Shown here in pieces: positions 1 to 11,343 of a stretch of DNA of 64,000 nt. Made by a program: the position numbers and the translations under genes. Position 1 is the stretch's first letter. The number at the start of each line of letters is the position of its first letter. A model generated the notes under the pieces. That model had not been told where the DNA came from, made no database searches, and saw nothing but the letters and a program-made list of their open reading frames with translations. Where the stretch lies: positions 61,883,946 to 61,947,945 of the forward strand of contig OZ023266.1 in NCBI GenBank assembly GCA_964006375.1, read 5' to 3'. The DNA is from Tillus elongatus. Lineage: Eukaryota; Arthropoda; Insecta; Coleoptera; Cleridae.

Positions 1-866
1 AGGCCAAATCAAATTGGAATATACAATAAAATGGCCACTTCCGGTCTAAACTTTAAATCGTTATATCTTTTCAACGACAAGTGATAGAAATGAACTGACT
101 TCAAAAATATATGTTTCGTAACAAGATCTACAAGAAACAGATAAAAAACTTCAAACCCTTATCGCGGAAGATCCGTGAGATGTACGAGAGAACCAATACA
201 TGCACGGTGTTAAGGAGGCCAAATCAAATTGGAATATACAATAAAATGGCCACTTCCGGTCTAAACTTTAAATCGTTATATCTTTTCAACGGAAAGTGAT
301 AGAAAGGAACCGACTTCAAAAATGTATGTTTCGTAACAAGGTCTACAAGAAAATGAGATAAAAAACTTTAAACCCTTATCGCGGAAGATCCGTGAGATGT
401 ACGAGAGAACCAACACATGCACGGTGTTAAGGAGGCCAAATCAAATTGGAATATACAATAAAATGGCCACTTCCGGTCTAAACTTTAAATCGTTATATCT
501 TTTCAACGGAAAGTGATAGAAATGAACTGACTTTAAAAATGTATGTTTCGTAACAAGCTCTACAAGAAACTGAGATAAAAAACTTTAAACCCTTATCGCG
601 GAAGATCCGTGAGATGTACGATAGAATCAACACATGCACGGTGTTAAGGAGGCCAAATCAAATTGGAATATACAATAAAATGGCCACTTCCGGTCTAAAC
701 TTTAAATCGTTATATCTTTTCAACGGAAAGTGATAGAAAGGAACCGACTTCAAAAATGTATGTTTCGTAACAAGGTCTACAAGAAACTGAGATAAAAAAC
801 TTCAAACCCTTATCTCGGAAGATCGGCGAGATGTACGATAGAACCAACACACGCACGGTGTTCAGC
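1..866. repeat. Four ~217-bp tandem subrepeats at the outer end of the left arm
   Basis: The marker AGGCCAAATCAAATTGG recurs at 1, 216, 433 and 650, so units are 215-217 bp long. Copies differ by a few bases. The last unit changes into a diverged tail near 866. The right arm carries the same units in reverse at 6633-7327, but stops inside a unit. Confidence 0.93.
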
Positions 867-1369
867 AAGTCAAACTCTATTAACATATCCAATAAAAATG
901 TTACTTCCGGTAGACACTTCCGGTATAGCTATTCTTAGAGCTACATACATGTGTGACACCTCAAAATAATCGTCTTGTTGAACAGAAGAAAGAAATATAG
1001 TTTTTAAGGAAATCAAAACAAGTTGTGTTAACATCTAAAAACAACACACTCTCTCTTAGACTTAATGAAGTTACTTTCAGAGAAATTTTCAAGCTTACCA
1101 TGAGGACCAGTATTCAATGGCGTATTTAAATGTTGACTACATCAAGTGATGCGTGCTACAGACAAATTTTAGTATACCCTCTTAGGCTTATTGAAGTTGA
1201 CGGCACAGGCAGCTGTCAAGCGTACCTAACAAACCAAAGTAAATATGTCTTGAAGAACAGTCTTGAATTGCCCTAAACCAACACATCTCTATCATTTCAG
1301 AGTAATCTTAGCCATGTGACCAGTTAAACTAAGTATCTTGAAGTGTAGCTTTTATGTTTATGAGATATA

Positions 1370-2795
1370 AAATAAGAAAACCAAAGAGTTAATTGTCTAT
1401 TACAACAACAAGCAGAAGGGGTTGACTTGGTACCTACAGCTGCTACATACTTGGTAAAAATGGGGTGCCACTAGCATTTCAGAGTAATTTTAACCACACA
1501 ACACTCTTAACTAACTGTCTTGAGTATGTGTTAATGGGTGGAAATAACAAAACTAAAGAGTTGATTGTCTATTACAACTGTCAGCTAAAGAAGCATTTAG
1601 GTAGCCGGAATACCGATATCCTAAATATTTCAAGAGTAATCTTAGTCATACAACACTCTTAACTAACTGTCTTGAGATGTGGCTTTATGTGTCATTGGTT
1701 GGAAAATAAGAAAACTAAAGAGTTGATTGCCTATTACAACAGTCAGCTAAAGGAACATTTGGGTTATCGGAATACCGATATGCCAAATGTTCCAACCGAA
1801 GGAGCCCACTTAGAGTTATCTCCAGGGGCTCGGAATACCGATGCCCTAGAAGTGTCGGAGGCAACATTTCAATTAACACCAACAACCGCTAAATACTTGT
1901 TGGACTTTAGTATGTTTGGTATTAAATTTGGCTTGTTGGATAACCAATCATTTTTATGAAAAATGCAACAATTTTTATTTCTGCGTAAATACATGTAAAT
2001 TTTGTAGTCTACTATGGACAGTCAAGTCTACCTCTGGACATTTAAGTCAACCCTGGACATAATTATAACGGTGTTTAAATGCAAATAGATTGAATTATTT
2101 TGCTGGGAGTCAGGTATGGACAAGGTGTTATTAATAATAAAAACAGTGGTAAAATATAAAAATATAATATATTTACTCAAGTGTACACTACAGCAAGTTA
2201 ACTAATTTGAAAATTGTCTGTCTTTACAATAAAATGAGATCTGTCAGTTGGTGTTTGTGACCTTGGAATGTAATCTGGGTGTTATTTCCGTAGGATGACA
2301 TCATCCCAGCATTCGTGTTTGAGCTTGTCTAGAATACAGCTGTTGGCAGTTGTCATATCTGGTAGGATGACATCATCATCATTATACGTGTTTGAGCTTG
2401 TTGGCAGCTCTCGTTTCCGGTTAGTGACCTATACGAACATAACAGTCTATGTACCAATCAACCAACTGTTTTTGAGGTGTAGCCTTTATGTATGTATGTA
2501 TGTAATTTAATTTTCGATAGTGTAAAATAAAATTAAAAAGTGTGATATATGAAAAAATAAGAAAACTAAAGAGTTGATTGCCTATTACAACGGTCAGCTG
2601 AAGAAACAATTAGGTAGCCAGAATACCGATACCCTAAATATTTCAACCGAAGGAGTTCACTTAGAGTCACATCTAGGGGGCCGGAATACCGGCCCCCTAG
2701 ATGTGTCGGAAGCAACATCTCAACTAACGCCTACAACCGCTACATACTTGGTGGACTTTGGTGGAACACAGACTGAAAACAACTTGATATCTGGT
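1370..2795 (+). repeat. Repeated coding-like module inside the left arm (four copies)
   Basis: Related modules lie at about 1370-1460, 1545-1660, 1690-1905 and 2557-2795. Each has AAAATAAGAAAACTAAAGAG followed by a frame reading like KELIAYYNSQLKEHLG, RNTD and, in the longer copies, TEG.HLE and QLTPTTA.YL. The amino-acid frame is kept better than expected for plain noncoding repeats: the frames of 1465-1662, 1672-1959 and 2574-2939 align as protein. The last copy continues into VDFGGTQTENNLISGTY and then enters the core. I do not recognise the protein. It may be a decayed, duplicated gene of the element. Mirrored copies lie in the right arm. Confidence 0.6.
2669..2704. repeat. Perfect 16-bp hairpin present in the left arm only
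   Basis: ACATCTAGGGGGCCGG, loop AATA, then the exact reverse complement. It sits in a 46-bp segment (between ACATCT at 2669 and at 2715) that is missing from the otherwise matching right arm. The flanking 6-bp direct repeat could explain a precise deletion. Confidence 0.9.
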
Positions 2796-3219
2796 ACATA
2801 TATGGACTTTAAACAATTTAAAAATATATGTTGTCAATGCTGGAATGGTAATAAGTATGGTGTGTTGGTGATTGTAAAAGAAAACGAAGTCCACAGAGGG
2901 AGATATAGAAAAGGATTCGATAGCTACATATTAATCTAATGGTCTACAACCAACAACACACCGTTTCTTGTGACGTCACTCGCTTCCAGCATCGTTTTTA
3001 TTTATAGCGTCAGCTGTGACTGACCTGGATGGTTAATCAACTAACCTGGCCGCATCTATTTTTAAAAATTGTTCACAGTCCATGTCGGTTGTCTCATGGT
3101 TGTCGTAGATGTGTTTTAAATTGTTTTCTTCTTGTTTGACTTAAAAACATTCAGCTTATGTTCCGCAAAAGAGTGACTGTTACACATCTGCTAGACATCT
3201 GTTAGACATATGTCTGCCC

Positions 3220-3405
3220 TATTAGACAGCTGTGTTAGACAGCTGTATTAGACAGCTGTGTTAGACAGCTGTATTAGACAGCTGTGTTAGACAGCTGTAT
3301 TAGACAGCTGTGTTAGACAGCTGTGTTAGACAGCTGTGTTAGACAGCTGTATGACAGCTGTATGACAGCTGTCTGTCATGTCAGACGGCTGTATGACAGC
3401 TGTCG
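3220..3405. repeat. 13-bp CAGCTG-containing tandem array
   Basis: About ten copies of TTAGACAGCTGTG or TTAGACAGCTGTA in a row (3220-3352), followed by degenerate TATGACAGCTG units. Every unit contains the E-box-type palindrome CAGCTG. Related single motifs precede the array at 3190-3220. Confidence 0.93.
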
Positions 3406-4010
3406 TTGTTGTCTGTTGAATATTAAGACGTGAAGCGTCCACTAAGGTGCAGTCGTTAACCAACAGTGAAGGTGAAAGCAATAAGTTGTGTTGTCTGTGT
3501 TGTTTCTCGAATATTAAGACGAGGAGCGTCCGCTAAGGTTCAGTCGGTAGCCAACAGTGAAGGTGAAAACAATAAGTTGTGTTGTCTGTGTTGTTTGTCG
3601 AATATTAAGACGAGGAGCGTCCGCTAAGGTTCAGTCGGTAGCCAACAGTGAAGGTGAAAACAATAAGTTGTGTGGTCTGTGTTGTTTGTCGAATATTAAG
3701 ACGAGGAGCTTCCGCTAAGGTTCAGTCGGTAGCCAACAGTGAAGGTGAAGACTGACCTGGATGGTTGATCAACTAACCTGACCGCATCTATTTTTAAAAA
3801 TTGTTCAAAGTCCATGTCGGCTGCCTCATGGTCATCGTAGATGTGTTTTAAATTGTTTTCTTCTTGTTTGACTCAGAAGCGTCCACTAAGGTTCAGTCGT
3901 TAACCAACAGTGAAGGTGAAAACAATAAGTTGTGTTGTCTGTGTTGTTTGTCGAATATTAAGACGAGGAGCTAAGGTTCAGTCGGTAGCCAACAGTGAAT
4001 GTGAAAACAA
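3406..4010. repeat. ~90-bp tandem array
   Basis: The marker GAATATTAAGACG recurs at about 3418, 3509, 3599, 3689 and 3953. Each unit includes GTCCGCTAAGG-like and CCAACAGTGAAGGTGAAAAC sequences. The array is broken at 3745-3872 by a second copy of the segment seen at 3014-3140. Confidence 0.9.
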
Positions 4011-4098
4011 TTAGTACCTGCTAAACTTTAGTCTTTAATAAACACGAGGCTAAACTTCGGTCCTTTAACCAACACAGTCAGTTGTGTAGCACGAAACA

Positions 4099-4485
4099 AT
4101 GGCATTCCAAATACTTGAAGATACAGTGACCTCCAATAAGAAGTTTAAACTTGATAGACGAAGCGTATGCTTTAGACTACAAGATATACCTGACGATGTC
4201 AACGATCCAGAGAAGTGGGTCAAAGATCGTATTAAAGATATTGTGAGTCATATAGTCCATGATGTCGATCCCGAAGACAGAGTGGGGTTTACCTTTAGCT
4301 CGGAGGGGTTCGACAAGGGGGCTGCTCACTTGCCTTTCAGAAAAGCAAAGAATGTTGTTTTCGAAGACATTTGGTTCCTACTGAGTAAGATATACCAGAG
4401 TAAAGGACCTGGTTTTCGTTCTAATAGTTTTCGAATGACGATGACTCAAGTGAAAACCGCTAAGCCTTTAATACATGTCAATTAA
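4099..4485 (+). CDS. 128-aa ORF, possibly N-terminal part of a polB-type viral-like element protein
   Basis: Complete ORF of 128 codons starting MAFQILEDTV, on the + strand within the core of the palindrome. Readable segments are VGFTFSSEGF, a short basic/aromatic stretch (LPFRKAKNVVFEDIW) and LLSKIYQSKGPGF. These resemble, from memory, a conserved segment found ahead of type-B organellar/viral DNA polymerase domains in proteins of insect and cnidarian mobile or virus-like elements. That is family knowledge, not a search result. No polymerase domain follows: after the stop at 4485 there is only repeat sequence. So the gene is either a short independent protein or the surviving front end of a lost polymerase gene. 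The start is the first ATG after a stop-rich leader. The open frame suggests recent function or recent decay. Confidence 0.45.
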   Translation: MAFQILEDTVTSNKKFKLDRRSVCFRLQDIPDDVNDPEKWVKDRIKDIVSHIVHDVDPEDRVGFTFSSEGFDKGAAHLPFRKAKNVVFEDIWFLLSKIYQSKGPGFRSNSFRMTMTQVKTAKPLIHVN

Positions 4486-4636
4486 ATATCTTAACCCATC
4501 ATTACCATATTCAGACACTTGTACGTAGCATGCAAGCCTTCAATATAAACACGTACCAATTCACTCTCTTAATCCATTATTAACATCATAGGTTCAGAGG
4601 GGTCCACTTGTAGATAGCTTGCTATCTCTACGCCCC

Positions 4637-4682
4637 TCAACGTTTGTTGGTTGGTTGGGTGGTTGGTTAGTTGGTTGGTTGC
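4637..4682. repeat. (TTGG)n microsatellite
   Basis: GTTGGTTGGTTGGGTGGTTGG-type run just inside the right arm boundary, in the core. Confidence 0.9.
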
Positions 4683-4743
4683 ACTTTTCATAGAAATGAT
4701 TGGATATCCAACAGGCTAAATTTAGAATGAAATCTTTACAGAC

Positions 4744-7327
4744 ATATGTACCAGATATCAAGTTGTTTTCAGTCTGTGTTCCACCAAAGTCCACCAAGTA
4801 TGTAGCGGTTGTAGGCGTTAGTTGAGATGTGACTCTAAGTGAACTCCTTCGGTTGAAATATTTAGGGTATCGGTATTCTGGCTACCTAATTGTTTCTTCA
4901 GCTGACCGTTGTAATAGGCAATCAACTCTTTAGTTTTCTTATTTTTTCATATATCACACTTTTTAATTTTATTTTACACTATCGAAAATTAAATTACATA
5001 CATACATACATAAAGGCTACACCTCAAAAACAGTTGGTTGATTGGTACATAGACTGTTATGTTCGTATAGGTCACTAACCGGAAACGAGAGCTGCCAACA
5101 AGCTCAAACACGTATAATGATGATGATGTCATCCTACCAGATATGACAACTGCCAACAGCTGTATTCTAGACAAGCTCAAACACGAATGCTGGGATGATG
5201 TCATCCTACGGAAATAACACCCAGATTACATTCCAAGGTCACAAACACCAACTGACAGATCTCATTTTATTGTAAAGACAGACAATTTTCAAATTAGTTA
5301 ACTTGCTGTAGTGTACACTTGAGTAAATATATTATATTTTTATATTTTACCACTGTTTTTATTATTAATAACACCTTGTCCATACCTGACTCCCAGCAAA
5401 ATAATTCAATCTATTTGCATTTAAACACCGTTATAATTATGTCCAGGGTTGACTTAAATGTCCAGAGGTAGACTTGACTGTCCATAGTAGACTACAAAAT
5501 TTACATGTATTTACGCAGAAATAAAAATTGTTGCATTTTTCATAAAAATGATTGGTTATCCAACAAGCCAAATTTAATACCAAACATACTAAAGTCCAAC
5601 AAGTATTTAGCGGTTGTTGGTGTTAATTGAAATGTTGCCTCCGACACTTCTAGGGCATCGGTATTCCGAGCCCCTGGAGATAACTCTAAGTGGGCTCCTT
5701 CGGTTGGAACATTTGGCATATCGGTATTCCGATAACCCAAATGTTCCTTTAGCTGACTGTTGTAATAGGCAATCAACTCTTTAGTTTTCTTATTTTCCAA
5801 CCAATGACACATAAAGCCACATCTCAAGACAGTTAGTTAAGAGTGTTGTATGACTAAGATTACTCTTGAAATATTTAGGATATCGGTATTCCGGCTACCT
5901 AAATGCTTCTTTAGCTGACAGTTGTAATAGACAATCAACTCTTTAGTTTTGTTATTTCCACCCATTAACACATACTCAAGACAGTTAGTTAAGAGTGTTG
6001 TGTGGTTAAAATTACTCTGAAATGCTAGTGGCACCCCATTTTTACCAAGTATGTAGCAGCTGTAGGTACCAAGTCAACCCCTTCTGCTTGTTGTTGTAAT
6101 AGACAATTAACTCTTTGGTTTTCTTATTTTATATCTCATAAACATAAAAGCTACACTTCAAGATACTTAGTTTAACTGGTCACATGGCTAAGATTACTCT
6201 GAAATGATAGAGATGTGTTGGTTTAGGGCAATTCAAGACTGTTCTTCAAGACATATTTACTTTGGTTTGTTAGGTACGCTTGACAGCTGCCTGTGCCGTC
6301 AACTTCAATAAGCCTAAGAGGGTATACTAAAATTTGTCTGTAGCACGCATCACTTGATGTAGTCAACATTTAAATACGCCATTGAATACTGGTCCTCATG
6401 GTAAGCTTGAAAATTTCTCTGAAAGTAACTTCATTAAGTCTAAGAGAGAGTGTGTTGTTTTTAGATGTTAACACAACTTGTTTTGATTTCCTTAAAAACT
6501 ATATTTCTTTCTTCTGTTCAACAAGACGATTATTTTGAGGTGTCACACATGTATGTAGCTCTAAGAATAGCTATACCGGAAGTGTCTACCGGAAGTAACA
6601 TTTTTATTGGATATGTTAATAGAGTTTGACTTGCTGAACACCGTGCGTGTGTTGGTTCTATCGTACATCTCGCCGATCTTCCGAGATAAGGGTTTGAAGT
6701 TTTTTATCTCAGTTTCTTGTAGACCTTGTTACGAAACATACATTTTTGAAGTCGGTTCCTTTCTATCACTTTCCGTTGAAAAGATATAACGATTTAAAGT
6801 TTAGACCGGAAGTGGCCATTTTATTGTATATTCCAATTTGATTTGGCCTCCTTAACACCGTGCATGTGTTGATTCTATCGTACATCTCACGGATCTTCCG
6901 CGATAAGGGTTTAAAGTTTTTTATCTCAGTTTCTTGTAGAGCTTGTTACGAAACATACATTTTTAAAGTCAGTTCATTTCTATCACTTTCCGTTGAAAAG
7001 ATATAACGATTTAAAGTTTAGACCGGAAGTGGCCATTTTATTGTATATTCCAATTTGATTTGGCCTCCTTAACACCGTGCATGTGTTGGTTCTCTCGTAC
7101 ATCTCACGGATCTTCCGCGATAAGGGTTTAAAGTTTTTTATCTCATTTTCTTGTAGACCTTGTTACGAAACATACATTTTTGAAGTCGGTTCCTTTCTAT
7201 CACTTTCCGTTGAAAAGATATAACGATTTAAAGTTTAGACCGGAAGTGGCCATTTTATTGTATATTCCAATTTGATTTGGCTTCCTTAACACCGTGCATG
7301 TGTTGGTTCTATCGTACATCTCACGGT
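4744..7327. repeat. Right arm of the giant palindromic element
   Basis: Reverse complement of 172-2801, lacking the 46-bp hairpin segment. It includes mirrored copies of the coding-like modules (on the - strand at about 4744-6130) and three-plus outer subrepeats (6633-7327). Similarity stops abruptly at about 7327 in the middle of a subrepeat (after CTCACGG), so the true end is either truncated here or lies inside this unit. Confidence 0.92.
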
Positions 7328-7915
7328 TGAACCTGTTGTCTATTTTGTTTCTGAACTTCCTTCTTTTGTTTTGCCAGCGACCTCTGTGTGTTATTTTTAG
7401 AACCTACCCATATAACAATTGTGACGTTCTAGTCTGTCTAATATTAAACATATTAATTATTATGTCTTATGTCTAATAACAAAAGCTTTATGAATGGTTT
7501 GTTTTAATGGGGGGCGTAACTTTAAATCATGGAGTCTTCGATCAATACCATTATTCTCGCTTATCAACCTCACTCTCATTTGTCGGCTCTAAAGGTTGGG
7601 GTGACGTAACTTTAAATAATGGAGTCTTCAACCATCCTTATCAGCGCACCATCTTTAAGAACGAAAGCCACCATTTTTATAATGTCAGGGATGTCAGCTT
7701 AAGGTATCACAGGTTAGACCGCCATCTTTCATTCCGCCATTTTCCGCCATTTTGGTTCCTCCGTTTTGGTTCCGCCTCTAATATTAAACATTATTTTGTA
7801 AATCATCCATTTGTCTAATAATAACAAAAACTTTAATTATGTTACATGTATGGTTTGTTTGTAATTAAAAGTCGTATATATATATATACCAGCCTAAAAC
7901 AATAAATTAACAAGC
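7328..7915. other. Flank of the palindrome with short internal duplications
   Basis: No gene recognised. TCTAATATTAAACAT followed by a GTCTAATAA-type tail occurs at 7437-7506 and again at 7780-7860. A GCGTAACTTTAAATCATGGAGTC unit recurs in altered form at 7508 and 7602. Several CCGCCATTTT / GCCATCTTT motifs lie at 7715-7775. A short (TA) run lies at 7877-7889. Confidence 0.6.
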
Positions 7916-7916
7916 G

Positions 7917-7985
7917 TCTGCTTAGCTCAATGGGTAGCATCGTTGCCTCCCATCTGAATGCCCCGGGTTCGAAACTCACCTGCAC
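7917..7985 (+). other. tRNA-like sequence (pseudo-tRNA or SINE head)
   Basis: TTAGCTCAATGGGTAGC fits an A-box and GGTTCGAAACTC fits a B-box, at the right spacing. The acceptor and T stems do not pair properly, so a functional tRNA is unlikely. No clear target duplication or A-rich tail was found. Confidence 0.5.
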
Positions 7986-8060
7986 CAAATGGTTTTTTTC
8001 AAAATATAATAATTTGAAGTAATAGGTTAGACACTTATGTGACTGTCTGGCCCAAGTCGT

Positions 8061-8306
8061 GTGACGTCACTGTCTGGCCAAAGACAGGTCAATGACCTTA
8101 GAATGCAGGTTACATTGGAAGCCATCTTGGGTCCGCCATCTTGGAAGGGACGGAGTCCTTGTGGGCGGGGCCCCCTATCTATATACTGTTGGGTCGGTAA
8201 CTGGCAGCTGTCAACTGTCAACTGTCATGTCGGTAACTGGCAGCTGTCAACTGTCAACTGTCATGTCGGTAACGCAGATCCCATACTTAACCACATGTGA
8301 CGTCAC
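8061..8306. promoter_or_regulatory. Promoter-like motif cluster between two CRE palindromes
   Basis: GTGACGTCAC (cAMP-response-element-type palindrome) at 8061-8070 and 8297-8306, both followed by TGTCTG(G/T)CC. Between them are two CCATCTTGG motifs (YY1-like), a GGGCGGGGCC GC box near 8163 and a TATA-like CTATATAC near 8180. This is motif reading only; no transcript is implied. Confidence 0.35.
8193..8275. repeat. 36-bp tandem repeat, 2.3 copies
   Basis: GTCGGTAACTGGCAGCTG starts at 8193, 8229 and (partial) 8265, so the period is 36 bp. Each unit carries CAGCTG and two copies of TCAACTG. Confidence 0.95.
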
Positions 8307-8354
8307 TGTCTGTCCAAAGTGGCCCAATACCTACTGTCATCAAGTGGCTTGAAA

Positions 8355-8575
8355 AGGTTCATTAGCCAGACAAATATGATCACTTTTTATGGGAAAAATT
8401 TGACATTAAATTACACAGCTATCCTAACCAAATATGGTACGCAGGTTTATGTTATAAAAAGTAATTATGTTCGAAAATTTAGACCTCTAAGTAAAAAGCA
8501 AAAAAGTTATACGCATTTAATAAAAAAAGGAGTTTACCGCTGGAAACATATATTGTGAGATAAACTAAAGGTGTT
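8355..8575 (+). repeat. Composite repeat family, right-part copy
   Basis: Contains TTAGCCAGACAAATATGATC, then CCAAATATGGTACGCAGGTTTAT and AAAAAGTTATACGCATTTAA. These are internal landmarks of the family best seen at 25160-26215. The left part and (TA)n are missing. Confidence 0.7.
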
Positions 8576-8944
8576 ACATACAACAGACAAATTTAATTTC
8601 TTGCTTTTTTTTTTGTTCCGCTACCTATAGTCGTATGTTTGATCTTCTGAGGGTTTAGGCATAATGATTTAGGTTGGGGCACAAATAAGAAGGATAAAAT
8701 GGTGGATATTATAAGCATTAAGCGGTTTCATTTATGCATTGGGAATTATATATAATTAATTTTAAAAGATACAAACAAGTCCTGTTGACTTAAGTATCCA
8801 AAAAACACTTTAATTTGATTAAATTATGGTATTTAGAAGTATTTATGACGGTTGAGGATCTATTATGTTATTAAATTGATTAAATGTAATTGCATTGAAT
8901 TGAATTCAAATTTAATTTCTTTGCCCATATACAATTAAAAAAAG
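8576..8944. other. AT-rich stretch, nothing recognised
   Basis: Only short A/T runs and no repeat copy or coding signal that I can support. Confidence 0.5.
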
Positions 8945-9259
8945 TTGGGGACGCAGCAAGTGCGTTATGGTAGTGAATTTTTATGAAATGCTTCAAACTT
9001 GGATAACTCAATTTTCGATAAACTTAGAAAGTTGAATTTTGGTATGTAGTAAAACCTTTCCCAAGGCAACAAATCCTCCAAATGTCATTAAAATAACTTT
9101 GTAATTTTCAAGGAAGAAAAAAAATTGTTCGAAAGAAAAACAAAATTTGAAAAACTCAATTTTCTATAAACTTAGAAAGTTGAATTTTGGTATGTGGTAA
9201 GGTCTTTTCAAGGCAACATATCCACCAAATTTCATTAAAATAGTTTTCTAATTTTCCGA

Positions 9260-9660
<401 letters not shown>

Positions 9661-10479
9661 TTTCAGAAAAAAAAGTAAAAAACTGTTTGAAAACGCAATA
9701 TCTTTTAATTAATAGAAGTACGAAACTAAAACTTTACACGAACGTAGATACCGTATCAGTGGCCCTCTCTACCACATTGAACTTAATTAGTTCAGTAAAT
9801 TTTGAGTTATTACCAAATAAAAAATAAATAATTTGCGATATAACCTGAAAATACCTCTGAATGGGCGAATAGAATGCTAGACAAATATATCAGGGTTACG
9901 CTGCTATTGCAAGCAAATGCTCCAAATAAAACTCCAAACGAACAGGTTACAAAAATATGTGACAATAAACAATCAGCGGGGTTGCCGTTTGCCAGAAACT
10001 GTCATCTAAATTTAAAGATATCAGAAAAATATATAGTAATAAATAAAAATTTTAGTGAAAGTTATTTAATTTGTTTAGAGGCAATCTAGCACACCGTTTT
10101 ATTTTGTATAAATATCAAGTTTCCCATTCTTCACGCTATTTAAAACCCATCGCCCTCTCCTAGTTAAATCTGACAACGCTAGTTAGCTATTTGTCATTGT
10201 CATTTGTTATTTTGCACACTGACAATACGGGGGGAGTCGAATCTGATGTTTTATTCTTTTTCTTCTTTGTTTACAGACGACATTAACAAATATAAGACTC
10301 AGCTAATACCTTAGAACCTTGGATTAAGGTACCTATTGTTTACTCAGATCATGCAAGCGACTAATAAGAAAAAATACATGCCACGTTTATAATTTGGCAG
10401 GTACATTCGTTTTGTAAATAAAAATTAAATATTCGGTAAATTTTCAGATTAGCACACGGGGGCTTTTTAGAAAAATAAT
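9661..10479. other. No gene recognised; contains a repeat fragment near 10385
   Basis: Two small open frames (to 9827 and at 9874-10089) show no recognisable motif. The segment 10385-10425 (TTGGCAGGTACATTCG...) is a paralogue of the target site of the LINE at 11344-12497. Confidence 0.5.
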
Positions 10480-10850
10480 TCAGAGACATGCTAGGATCTT
10501 CTTCTGGATGCACAAACCACAATAAATATTTCTTGCAAACAGCCCCCAAGAAAGTTACGGGACCAGAAGTGAATAGTTGTGTTGGGCGGGGAAGAAGATA
10601 AAAAGTAAATGTGAGCAAAAAGTGCAAAAAAAAACAGATTAGTTGGACCTCTATAAGCTGCCTTTATCCCATTCTGCAGCTATACCTCCTTAAAATTCTG
10701 TTTATCCCGCCCAGAACCCCTATATTTACCGCAGGTCCCGTAACTTTCTTGCGGGTTATTCCCAAGAAACTTTTCTTGTTTAAATTGTCCTTGTTTATGC
10801 ATTGAGGGTGGTTGTATGGATGCAGAAGGGGAAGAGGCACCTCTGCGACA
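10480..10850. repeat. Foldback repeat with ~100-bp diverged arms
   Basis: CAAGAAAGTTACGGGACC near 10548 and its complement GGTCCCGTAACTTTCTTG near 10735 anchor an inverted repeat (roughly 10498-10600 against 10697-10800). Similarity may extend outward to about 10480 and 10850. Likely an old MITE or foldback unit. Confidence 0.65.
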
Positions 10851-11343
10851 AAGCAGCGAACCAAGATTTTCATATTATGCTTAAATTGTTACCCCATTTC
10901 ATTTGTTTAAAATATTTTTTCAAAAATGAAATTTAGGTTGCCTTGGTTGTCTCTAGCATAGATAGCTACAATATTTTATTATTTTCAAAAAGTGTGGGTA
11001 CAGCAACAGTAAATTAGTGTTGAAAAAGGTGTGGGTGCAGCAAACACATTATGGTAGAGAGTTTTTGTAAAAATATTTGAAATCCGATAACTCAATTTCC
11101 TATTAAGCTGGAATCTTCAATCTTAAACCATAGGAAAACCTATGCAAATGCAGCCTGGGTACTAAATTAAACAAAAATAACATAATGAACTTCGCAGATA
11201 ACTACAAGTTGGTTTTAAAAAAACATTGGTTGTTGTTTTGTTTGCAAAAACTAGTTCGACTGGGTTCACTAAGGCAAAACCATCTAAGCAATTAAAAGGA
11301 AAAATACCTGTCATATTTATGATTTGGCAGGTACATTCCCTTC
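10851..11343. other. AT-rich flank with degenerate MITE border
   Basis: A weak copy of the border motif (GTGCAGCAAACACATTATGG) lies at about 11033-11055, with an ACTCAATTTCC-type tail after it. 11311-11343 is a second copy of the sequence at 10375-10420 and forms the left target site of the LINE that follows. Confidence 0.55.

Larger units (their letters stand above)
1..2801. repeat. Left arm of a giant palindromic element
   Basis: From about 172 to 2668 every position p pairs with 7499-p in the right arm, with no net insertion or deletion. Inside 2705 the offset is 7545-p because of one 46-bp indel. Five ORFs in this arm have identical translations in the other arm, so the arms are nearly identical; a few mismatches occur only near the outer edge (172-260). 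The arm begins before the window, so the true outer end is not seen. Such long inverted repeats suit a self-synthesising or foldback element, or an assembly or duplication palindrome. Confidence 0.92.
2802..4743. other. Single-copy core of the palindromic element
   Basis: This stretch has no mirror copy. It contains the end of an ORF begun in the left arm (stop at 2939), a GTGACGTCAC palindrome at 2970-2979, two kinds of tandem array, a ~125-bp direct duplication (3014-3140 and 3745-3872, interrupting the ~90-bp array) and the 128-aa ORF at 4099-4485. No capsid, integrase, ATPase or complete polymerase is visible, so the element looks non-autonomous or strongly deleted. Confidence 0.7.

Noticed and set aside
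7917..7985. Functional tRNA gene
   Set aside because: A and B boxes are present but the acceptor and T stems do not pair; kept only as tRNA-like.
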